From: Choristoneura fumiferana
Taxonomy: Eukaryota > Arthropoda > Insecta > Lepidoptera > Tortricidae
Assembly: GCF_025370935.1 (NCBI RefSeq)
Contig: NC_133473.1
Span: forward strand, 2,289,454 to 2,353,453
Direction: 5' to 3'
Length of the DNA: 64,000 nt
In this document: positions 21,527 through 33,500 of the stretch, one piece after another
Position numbering within the stretch: the first letter of the stretch is position 1
Layout of the letters: each line of letters starts with the position of its first letter
The notes under the pieces: model-generated
Told to the model about the DNA's origin: nothing
What the model saw: only the letters and a program-made list of their open reading frames with translations
Databases searched by the model: none
Position numbers and translations under genes: made by a program

Positions 21527-24500
21527 CTGTGGAAATTAAAATATAGATTACTATACTTAAAACATTTAGGTAATTAACTAAATGTAAATATACTGGTTAA
21601 GATCGCGGGATCGCGGTGGATGCGGAAAGCACAAGACCGGTCTGAGTGGAGAGCTTTGGTGGAGACCTATATGTCCAGCAGTGAACGTCTTTCGGCTGAC
21701 ATGATGAAACAAAACAATGAACTAAAAGAATTTCCTTGCTCACCCGCGACCTTAAGATAGCTAAGCTTATGCAAAATATGCGTGTTCATGCAGTTCCTCC
21801 ACCTCCACACTGTAAGAACACACACAAATCACACAAACCCCTCTATCACCACCACACACTACACTGACGCGTTTCGAATCAACCAGAGCTCATCTTCAGA
21901 GTGACACAACCGTACACCATGCTACCAGTTGTTAGACTAACGAACCACAACCACGTTTTAAACTTGTCACTGTAACTCCCCAAGTACCCAATACGTTTTA
22001 TGAAACAAAACAAAACTACCACAAATTATTTATAAATTAACCGTCCTTCAAAACTACCTTGATTTTTATTTATTTACTGTCAAGGCATGTTTATTAACTA
22101 CCATTGCTGAAATTAGATCCAAGCCGCAGCAAGGGAAATGAAACTAAATTTACCTGCTCATTAATAATAGACCCCATACTGTTGTATCTAATTATCTCCA
22201 TGCATTCTAAAACATCGAGACGAAACCCCTTGCCACAATAATGTCACACACAACCAAACACAACACACAACATGCCTTGACAGTAAATAAATAAAAATCA
22301 AGGTAGTTTTGAAGGACGGTTAAAAAATTTATTAATAATTTGTGGGTAGTTCTGTTTTGTTTCATAAAACGTATGTGGGTATTTGGGGAGTTACAGTGAC
22401 AAGTTAAAACGGTGGTTGTGGTTCGTTAGTCTAACAACTGGTAGCATGGTGTACGGTTGTGTCACTCTGAAGATGAGCTCTGGTTGAGTTCGAAACGCGT
22501 CAGTGTAGTGTGGTGGTGGTGATAGATGGGTTTGTGTGGTTTGTGTGTGTTCTTACAGTGTGGAGGTGGAGGAACTGCATGAACACGCATATTTTACATA
22601 AGTTTAGCTATCGTAAGGTCGCGGGTGAGCAAGGAAATTCTTTTAGTTCATTGATATGGACCTCCGCAAAGTAACGCCTGATTCAATAAATTAGAAACAA
22701 AACAATTTCAATTGGTGTCTTAAATATTAAAATTCTCCAATTAAACTATCTAAACATTTACATTTTTATATTGAAATACACCTAGTCTAGTTTGTATTAC
22801 AATGATAGATAAGTAAAATATTGAAAATCCTTGAATGAACCAAATCCGATAACTGAAGTTTGTTTACATTTAGTTAATTACCTATCCAAACCAAGTATAA
22901 GTAGGCGATAAAAATAAATACTAATTTCAAGTTCCCAGTATCTCTTCTAATTTAAAACCAAACATGAGCTTAACGTTGAAGACAAACATCTTGTGGAAAC
23001 TTGCACACACTTAAAAATTCAAAGTTCACAATCCGCACTGGGGGCACAAGTGAATTACAGCCCAGCTTTCTCATCATCATGATCAATAAGTGACCTTCAT
23101 CATCAACGCTGTTTACATTGACGACGTAGTTCTTTCCAATAAAATTATTGACTTTTACAAATAAAGCAACTTCCCAACAGTTGTCTCACTCACAGTAGGG
23201 TTGACAGCTTTGGAGTATATTTGGACTCGTCCCTCCAGTTCCATTTTGAGCCTCCAGTCTCTCAAATACATGTGGGCAGCCGCTGCATCGTGCCAACCTC
23301 GTCGCCATGTGTGCCACCTACGATGGATAATTCAAGTTATGTATGTGTGCATTCGAATGAATAATAAAAATAAAAGCCTGTTTCACAAATCGTTGATAAG
23401 TTTCTGGTATTTTGTGTGACAGACATATTTGATACTGTATACGGCACGTAATGTAACCTGATAAGGTTATTGGAATAAAATAAACATTACGTGCTATGCG
23501 CTGCGTGCCGATTGATTTATTGGCATTGCATTCATTTCCAAATTAAATGTTGTACATCTAAATAAATCACAGAACATATAAAAGGAATATTACTTTTGGG
23601 AAACAGATAAAAATAAATAATCTGTAAATTTTATTTGCCTATCTATCTTAACTTAGGCCATGTTAATCAAAGGAAAATTTTACCACTTTGGGTAGGTAGG
23701 TACACTTTTTTCGACCTCAAGTATTTTCAAAATGAAATATAATTTAAGACTTTTAGAATTCAATCATCTGTTGTAACCCCAATACAAGTAGTTACTTTAA
23801 TTAAAATTGGTGGTCATTAATAATTTATATTTTCAAAACTGTTAAGATGTATTCACTGTAAAGTCTAATTAGAACATCTTGATTTTTTCAACGTCAGGAG
23901 AAGAACAACTGGAGTTAGCAACGAACCTCGTTAAAAGTTGCAGGATCCTCGACTTCTGGCCTAAGAAGCGGTACATGAGCGCAGCGCTACGTATCGATAT
24001 CAGGTCACCCCTGACTGCGCGTGCGACGGTGCGATGCTTGAAGCTAAGGCGGGCCGCTTCAAGGAAGAATTTGGAGGCCACGATGGGAATATCTGAGAGT
24101 TCACATAAGGATGAAAAACATAATAAGGAAATTTTGTAAAAACAATGCTTTTGGAGCAGTTTAAAATTTCCCATTTAATTGTTGAAACGAAAAACATAGC
24201 AATTAACAGTCTTAATAGCTGCTTGCCTATGGCAAACATTACCTATTTATTACAATTATTTAGTTTTTATCATTTGTGTTTATTTAACTTGCCATCCCGT
24301 GGGAAGTTGAACAATATTATAATATTAATATTTTACGATAAATTAAATCTTTTCCATTCATTGTATTAGTTCGTGATTAGTTCAGATGTTTCTGGTCATA
24401 AATTTATTTGAAATCATCTCATATCGTCTACAAACCAATAAGAATTAACTTCTCGGGTAGTCTTCTAGTTTTTGCCTTCAAACATGTTAACTTCATGATC

Positions 24501-27500
24501 CCTTGGATCTACCAACCTTTGTTCTTCAACCAGCTTCCATACAGCACGTAATGCTCCCAATTTCCCGGCTCCAACTGCAGAAGCCTTCTTAAGATTGCTA
24601 GCCGGTCAGCTTCAGGTTTCAGAGCGAGCAGTTCCACGTGAGCTTGCACGAATCGTGGCTGTAGCCAGATGCACTTCTCCAGCATTCTGATCGCCTGGTC
24701 GTTACGGCCGCTTTTTCTAAAGAAAAATTACGTTTTTGAACAGGGTGAAGTCACTCTCAACAAAGTCACCGGTCATTAACGTAAGAGCGTCGTTCTCTAC
24801 TAAAATCGAATAGTATTCATCATCATCTTCCTGTACCCTTAGTGTAAGTTTTCGGTTACAAAATACGTCTCGATCGCGTTCGCGTTAAAATTTCTATTTG
24901 TATGGAAACACGAACATCGCAAACTTTCCGCTAGAGGCGCTGTTCGTGTTCGCATACAAATTGAGATTTTAACGCGAACGCGATCGAGACGTATTTTGTG
25001 ACCTAAAAAATACACTAAGGGCACTGTACTTGGCAGACCACTGAGCTCGATCTTCATTTGTCGTCCAATCCCTGTTCACAGTTTTATAAATATCATCACT
25101 AAACCTACCTACACGGCCGACGCACTATATTTGCCGTCACGCCAAAATGAGTTTTGCGATCACATTTTTTTTTTATTGATATTTAATTTTTCTGGGCGCA
25201 GCAGAACGTACACCAGTAAGTAATCTTATGCATAAAAGACTTACGTTTGACAACAACAACTGTTTACACCTAAAAAACGAAGATGTGGTTTACGATGGAG
25301 AACGCTTGGAAACGACCGAGTGGTAGCATTCAGCGAAAATAAGAAGCAGGATATTCCACTCTTCATGATCATCATCACATCAGCCGTAGAGCCTCCACTA
25401 TTGGAGACAGGACTCCCCCTACTCCCCAGGTGGTAGGACCTTGTGCAAGGGCTTGGAAAAGGGATTGCTACCACCGTCTTTCTCCCTAGTCCAGCCGTGA
25501 AGCAGCAGTGCTTGCACTGTTGTATTTCAGCGTGGAGAGTAAGACAGCCGGTGAAATTACTGGCACTTGAGGTATCCCTTCTTAGGCCTTTAGGTTGGCA
25601 ACGCAACTGCAATACCCCTGGTGTTGCAGATGTTTATGGGCGGTGGTGATCTCTTACCATCAGGAGACCCACTGCTCGTTTGCTATCCAATCGAATAAAA
25701 AAAATAGACCTCAAGTTGCGTCGGTTGAAAGCAGCCTGCATTCACCGTGAACCCGTCGCTTTAATTCCACTCCGCAGCTGTCTGGTATAAAAGATGACTT
25801 AAGCCACATTATTGCTTTGTTTGATTTGTACTTACTTGTATAGTTTCCCTAGGTTGTAGTGTGCGTTGACATGCCTCCTGTTGTACTTGATAGCTTGCAA
25901 GAAGTGTTGTTCTGCGTTCTCCACACCATTCACCAGTGTTCCTATGTTGTTGTGAGCGCTGGCATACGTCGGCCATAACCTGTGAGAATTAATTATTGAT
26001 TAAAAATGTGATAATGTCGAAATGTTGTCGAAATAGACCTTGATCTAGCAGCAAACGTAATAATTATATTTTCCTCCCCAGCTCCGTCGTATTCAAAGCT
26101 TACTAGGCCTCATAAGTTGTACTGTGTAAATCAAGTATTAATTGAAAATGTTTGACATGAAATTCTTATACTCCTTTAAAAAATTCTGTTTTATTAGAAA
26201 CTCTTGAATTATTTTTAGGTACCCACCAGTGGTCCAACTTATTTGTCCAATCCGGAAATATTATATTTATATTTATTCATAAGTATATATATTATATTCT
26301 TATATGAAAATAGGTAGGTTATGTTAGTTAGGTAACTTTAGTTGCCCGAAGGGCAAAATACCCAGAAAGAGGAGCTCCGCCCTGTCAAAAAGCAGTTGAA
26401 CAAACTATAGTTGAACCACGGGTACGTCACGTTATTTTTTGAATAATCAAGGCTTGTTTGATCAACAAGACAATTAAAATTTAAACTTTCCACTACTTTA
26501 CTAAAACGGGCATAATTAACATTTACAATGTAAAAGTTACGGTTTAGAATTTTAGATTTTTTTATTAAAATTTGTAGAATTTACATCATATTAAATATAA
26601 TGACCCGGATAACTCACGTCTTAAATCGAGTTTAGCTCGACATGTTTCGGGCTAAGGACGTAAGTTATCCGGGTCATTATATTAAATATGAGTGAGTCTC
26701 ACGGTACAATACAATACAATTACTACTACACACTATAAAGCAGTAAAAAAACTTATAATATAAACACTTAGATTCACGGTAGACAATAGGCGGTCTTATC
26801 GCTTAAAAGCGATCTCTAGTTAGTAGTTTCATGTTCAAAGAATTTACATCCATAAAAATGATTAAGATAAATTCTGTACCCGAAATCAGATCTATTATTT
26901 CTTCCTGTCTTACTAACGTTTATGTAAGCAAGCAACAAGGATATTTTGCTTCTAAATTGCACGTGTGTTTTCGGTACTTTGCCTGTATGGGATACAGTAC
27001 TAACTAGACTAATGTGAACCACTCTGTCGGCGGTGCCATAAATCATCGTTGCACTAGAGAGGGAATTTTAGATATATCATAGTTTTAAAGTGCACACCCC
27101 GGCTTTTTACAGGTGCACTAATGAAATCAACTCATCCCTGTAGGTTTCATCTATCTCACTTAGTTTTCTATAAAGGTTTTTAGTCCAAAATGTTCAGTTT
27201 GCCCTAAAACTTTTCAAATGTTTTCATGTAAACCTTGTCTTATAATTGTCGATGTTTCTACATTGTAGAAACAAACAGGCCACTTGGGACAGTTGGCACT
27301 AATTGACTCAGTCTTGAACTGACAAAAGCTTGTACAGTCGAGTTCATAAACTTCTGAGAAAAAAATTGATCAAAAATATCTGAACACCACTCTATTGTTA
27401 ACGGCGTAGAAGCGTGTTCAGGTATTTTGATCAAATTTTTGCTTACAAGTGTATGAACTCGACTGTACCATGGGTTCTAGGCAACGGATAATCGTACTCA

Positions 27501-30500
27501 TCATGTCCCTATAAATCATCATCATCATCATCATCCCAGCCTATATACGTCCCACTGCTGGGCACAGGCCTCCTCTCAGAACAAGAGGGCTTGCGCTATA
27601 GTTCCCACGCGTTTCCCTATAGATGCTTATATATAAAAAAACAATATACGGGAATAAATATGTAATGTGCATTTTTCATAGGTAATGGTGGTTTTCAGTC
27701 AGGTTCTCTAACCACTAGGCAATTGGGTAGCCAAATGAAGAATAGTTTCTTAAAGTTAAAAACCGGCCAAGTGCGAGTCGCGAGTCCGACTCGCACGAAG
27801 GGTTCCGTACTATCTATACAACTTTCATTAGACATTAGCGAAAAACGGCAAAAAAATAAAATATTTATTTTACTCTGTTTTTAGTATTTGTTGTTATAGC
27901 GGCCTCAATTACTGTTATACATAATCTGTGAAAATTGCAACTGTTTAACTATCACGGTTCATGAGATACAGCCTGGTGACAGACGGACGGGCGAACGGAC
28001 GTACAGCGAAGTCTTAGTAATACGGTTTCCGTTTTTACCCTTTGGGTACGGAACCCTAAAAAGCGCAAGTAATTTAATAATTGCCAGAGTTACGGGCAGC
28101 CGGGGGATGCAAGTGGCGATTTGTCGGTCATTGAGGCATGCTAAGAGGAAGGCCATTGATTTGTACAATACATAATAGTGAATGTTTTTCGACTGATGAC
28201 AATGTTGAAGAATTTAATAATTACCTTAATGTTCGTGGGATGCGAATACTTGACATAAGTTTTGATCAATATTTAAGTATAATAAAAATTCATGCCTATA
28301 AAATATTTGGCAATCAGCCTCCTTGTTTCAGGCTCTAAGTATACTACGAGGTGCAAAATTCGAACTTCGTATCATGTCGTCCCGCTAACACTAATACAAT
28401 TTTCATCACATTTGTTCGTAAACAGTGTCGTAACATGCAGGCTACCTTGGTTGCAACCCCCAAATAAAACCCTCGACCTTAATGTGCTTGTCATGAAACC
28501 CGTGGTCGGTAAATGAGTCATTGCCCGTACTAATTTTCATGCCATGAAGCCCAAGGTCGGTAAAAGAGTTTGTTACTGCTGTTGAGTGTGCTGCTGCTCC
28601 GTGAGCGCGCTGCACACGTACGCCACGCACATGCTGCGGAGGGGTGGGGGGGATTGCGGCGGTTTTTCATTTACAAATATACAATTTTAGTCGCAAATGT
28701 GATGAAAAACATTGTATGTCGCACGGGCGGTACTAGAATTACGAACATCGACTCATTAAAGCCCTCAGTCTTCGACTTCGGGCTTCGAATAGACTCTCGT
28801 TCGTAATTCCTTATTTACCGCCCTTAAGACACAATGTACCATTAATGACCTACTAAATCTCATATCATGCTGTATCATATCATATCATATCATGCCGGAC
28901 GGCACAATACGAACTTCGATTTTAGAATTTCGTAGTAGCCCCCCAGCTTTCGTATTCGTATGGTTATATATTTGTCACGTGAAACTTTTAAACAGTGCAA
29001 TATGAACTCAGCCGTTACCTCAAGGCTTCTTTATAATGCTTGATAGCGTTGTCTTGTTGCTCTGTCTCGCGTAGGAAGTTGGCAAAGTTGTAGTGCAGCT
29101 TGGCGTTTTGAGGCAAAGTTACCAAATCCGCCCTGCAAACAAAACACGTTTAGTGGTGATTTACCCGCACTTTCAGAGACACAAACATAGTGAATTTCCG
29201 AGGTGTGAATCGTACAGTTTAAGTTATTAAATGGTGTTAAAATGCATATCCTACTATTATCCTGAAAAATTGCTAAGTTTACATGGGATAGCGAGAAACA
29301 AATTCTTCTTAGACAAGTGTAACAAAAAACATTAAGTGTATTACTGTGTGCACTCAAATTAAGTAATAATTATATTAATTACAACCGTAAAAACTCGCAG
29401 ATATTGCACCAGGTTATCAAACAATAAAGTATTAACTTCCAAATTTACTGAGAGTGATACTCAAAAGATAAAATCGCATTCAATAAAAGTCCCAACAGAT
29501 TGTATTTTACTTAAACTGTCGAACTTTCCAGACGAATAACAAATGCACTTAATCTCGACTCGAGTCGTTTCGTTAACGACGCTTTTCAGTCGATCCAATA
29601 AGACTGTATTAAATATTAATCACAAATGACTAAAGCAGTAAACAAACGGCAAGTGAGCTTTTGAAGTATGCAAATAGAATTTGCACATAGATGCGCACAC
29701 ACACAAACATCACGCCTGTATTCCCAAATGGGGTAGGCAGACAGCACACGAAACGTTACCGCTTCGGAGCCACTTTTATAGGTGCATAAAGAATTATAAG
29801 CAAAATTTCAATGTAGGTGTATATACAAAATAGACATACTTATTCTACTCAGTAGTCAGTTATTCTACTTGAATTGTAATCTTACACTCGTAGTTTGTAC
29901 TTGTATAATAATTTCCGCTTAGCTGTTAAAAAAAAAGCTGTCAACAAAACAACGTTAAGATATTTGATTGGCTTTTGTTGCATTTACAAACTTTTTGACC
30001 GGGCACAGTAAATGAAGGATTTAAAAAAAATCAAACCTATTTAAAAAAATAGTGTAATCTAGATCCTCTTCTCGATTGTAAACAAAACTACTTTCAAGTT
30101 TTCAGTGTTGTGTTAATAATATCTTGTAAATACAAAACGGTTGTCTGTGCTATTCATACATTGCGAATACATTGTATTTTAATTCGAAATATGAATCATT
30201 GTTATCCCATCTGTTTGCGAACACAGTTTACAACCGCACCATTAAAACTAAATTCATTGAACGTCTGTGGACGGCTTTAATTCTCTCGTAAAACTGCATG
30301 AAGCGTCTTTACGAACGTGTATAGCCGGCATTAGCAATATTATTTTTATTGCCACTAAAAACGTAAGGTTCAACGTGGAAGCAGTAAATACGTTATGTTT
30401 TCAATTTTGTGCAATTTATAACGATACGACAGATGGCGTTATTTTCAATTTAAAATAGATTATACTTAAATAATTTATTGAATCACGCGTTACTTTACTC

Positions 30501-33500
30501 ACCCACGACATTAAAGTATGGTTCGACTGTACTCAAAATATAAGTAAGTACTTAATCCTTAATCGACTTGGGTTTTATCGGAAACGTGAAAATAATGAAT
30601 TAGTCTGTGATTTCACTTGAATGTATTTAATCGAATAAATAGTATTTGTAACAAATTTTTCTTATCATAATTATAAACCCTAATTTGTATCAGAGTTTTT
30701 TTGACGCACATATTCACGTATATATTTATTTTATCACTGAAAATTAAGTAACCCCCATTTTCTTTTGCGCTTATATTTTATTCTACAAATCCAAAGCAAC
30801 AATGAATATTAAACTACGCTCTTAATCCTTATGAATTAATTATTATAGATATTGAGGAATGCTTTTCCAGCGTATTTGGCCGACAAGTTGCTTTCTCAAC
30901 TAGCATACTGAAGTTTACTGAAGCTAAGAGTAAGATAAATACGAACATTACTGGCAAAATACGATGGCACGACATTATTCACTACTAACATGTAAACAAT
31001 ATGTACAAAATCTCTCGTAAGTATTGACAACGTAGCCACTTAACGACCTTGTCACATAATTTTGACAGTACAAAGCCTACGAGAACCAAATTAACACTGC
31101 AAGCTTAAAAATATCCAAACATACAACAAGCCTAATCCTGTAAGACTTATCAGCAGTTAACAGATGGCCGCAGCACGAAATGACAGCTGTCAAATCGAGA
31201 TTAGCTGGTTCAGGCCCGGCCATTACTGGGCATTGATATGGAGATTGCTCATAATAATTGAGAGATTTGTTCTGAAATATTTGCATATTAGTCAGTTAAG
31301 TAAACTTTTTTAAAGAGGTGTAGATAAATATAATATATTATTTTTATGGTTCTGGCCCTAAAGAGCGAGCTGTTGGAAGCACCAAACAAAGTATTTTATT
31401 ATCTATCATTCACCGCTCTCATCTATAATTGCCATTTAAATGTCAATACGTGTGATTCGTGTTAAAGTTAATAAATAAATAAATACCATGACACCAATAT
31501 TTACCTAGTCCCAAACTAAGCAAAGCTATGGATACTAGGCAACGGATAACTTAATTTATATAGATAAATAAATACATTTGTAATTACAAGGATTATCATT
31601 TTTATACCCTAACAGGGTGTCGTGTACCTACTATTTAATAATATGTCACCTAATGTAATGAACATGACTTATAAATGAATAAATAAATAAATAAATAAAA
31701 AAAATACATTTTAAACATCCAAGACCAGAGAACAAACATTCATATTATTCATACAAACCTGCCCCGGCCGGGAATCGAACCCGGGACCTCAAAAGATTAA
31801 AGTAAAGCCACACTGTAATTTCTTCCATTTGGAGCATTAAAGTAAAAGCTTGTTTCTATTTGCCGCCTGAATGTGGGTTGGCGGCAGTATATCACCCTGT
31901 ACCACGAAACTCACCTCAACAACGTAGCTCTGTCCCGCCAGTCCGCGTTTCTTCTGTAAGTCTTCGCAACTCCGCTGGCAGCTAGCACGGCGAGGCCCAC
32001 CACGAGGAATACCTTGGTACCGGGCTTAGAGTACCACATGAGCTGGACTCCGTACGCTGTAATAATGACGCTGCCCACACTGCAATAAGACATCATCATC
32101 ATCATATCAGAAGTAGGATGTCCATCGCTGGACATATCTTCCTGAGAAAATGTGGTGTTTTTCCTTAGCTTAAGCTCAGTGTTGGAGCTCGAAAAACACA
32201 TATAGCGGATGACATTCTTTAAACACTGACTCGTAGTTACGTATAACATTATTATGTAGTCCTCCACATCGGTTTCGATAACGGCGACCCTGATTAAAGC
32301 AAACTTGTACTAGAAACAAAACTCATTTCCTAGCGTGAGCCCTTATATTCCCCCGCTGATATAACCCCTTTAAGATTATTTATCTCATATATATTAACTT
32401 AAAAAACCCCCGACTTTGTCACTTAAAAGTTCAATATCTCAAAAACCGATTTTGATGAAACATGTCTAAGAAACATTGGTAGAAATCCTGATTTCAAATA
32501 AAAAAACCGCATTCAAATCGGTCCACCCGTTTAAGAGCTACGATGCCACAGACAGACACAGACACACATAGCGGTTAAACTTATAACATCCCTCTATTTA
32601 CGTCGGGGGTTAAAATGAAAGACCCAAGTCCTATACATGTAGAATTCACAAGGCTAACTCCAGTGCACCTTGCGATAGTGTTGTTAAAACTAAGTTCGGT
32701 CTAGCAAGCCTAACATTACTGACCTAGGTATGTAAAGCACCCGCTCAGCGATGACGAATCCAACGGTCACCAGCAAGTTGCTGGCAGGCACGAACGGTAT
32801 CACTAGCAGCATCAGCCCGATCACTGCTGGCGTATGCCTCTGAACCTTTAAAAAAATCTCGTTGAGTTTCTTACCGGGTTCCTCTCAACAGAGGTTTTAC
32901 CGAACCGGTGGTAGATTGTGCCGTGGAAAATCTTAAAATCTATGTACCTACATACTCAAGTCATCAACATCATCATCATCAGCCGAATACGTTCACTGCT
33001 GAACAAAGGCCTCCCCATTAGAACGCCACAATGAACGACATCTCGCCACTTCCATGCACCGGTTTCCCGCAACTCTCACGATGTCGTCAGTCCACCTGGT
33101 GGGAGGCCTGCCAACGCTTCGTTTTCCGGTTCGTGGTCGCCACTCGAGGACTTTTCTCCCCCAACGGTTATCTGTTCTTCGAGTGATGTGGCCCGCCCAT
33201 TGCCACTTCAACTTGCATATTTTTCCAGCTATGTCGGTGACTTTAGTTCTCACTCAAGTACTAAAGGCAAATTTAATGGTTTCAGATTTACTAGAAGAAG
33301 AAGAAACTTATTGAGGCTATTTAAAATTAACTACGCCAAGTTATGAAATACAAAATATAAGAGTTATTACAATACTATGCACGGTTTATGGTCTAACCTC
33401 TAAATCCGCTATACACCTATAGCACAGCAACAAAAGGGCTCCAAAGGCAGCGCAAGTGAGCAAGTTCCGAGGGTCCCAGCCGCTTGTGATGATGGGCACG

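Larger units (their letters stand above)
21717..22653. mobile_element. head-to-head Penelope-like repeats (inverted repeat)
   Basis: Left arm 21717-22090 and right arm 22270-22653 are inverse copies with few differences around a 179-base spacer. Each arm carries a hammerhead-like core and the block gcatgaacacgcatatttt. The right arm continues to cctgattcaata at about 22687. The whole structure lies in the intron between exons L and M, so the primary transcript could fold into a long duplex. Assignment to Penelope-like elements rests on the ribozyme architecture; no reverse transcriptase is present. Confidence 0.65.

Noticed and set aside
22200..22270. CRISPR-like spaced repeats or phage att sites
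   Set aside because: The inverted arms are a eukaryotic retroelement structure; there is no direct-repeat and spacer periodicity anywhere in the window.
25241..25612. 123-codon minus-strand frame
   Set aside because: It is the antisense of a Bm1-like SINE joined to an RTE tail fragment; no protein family character.
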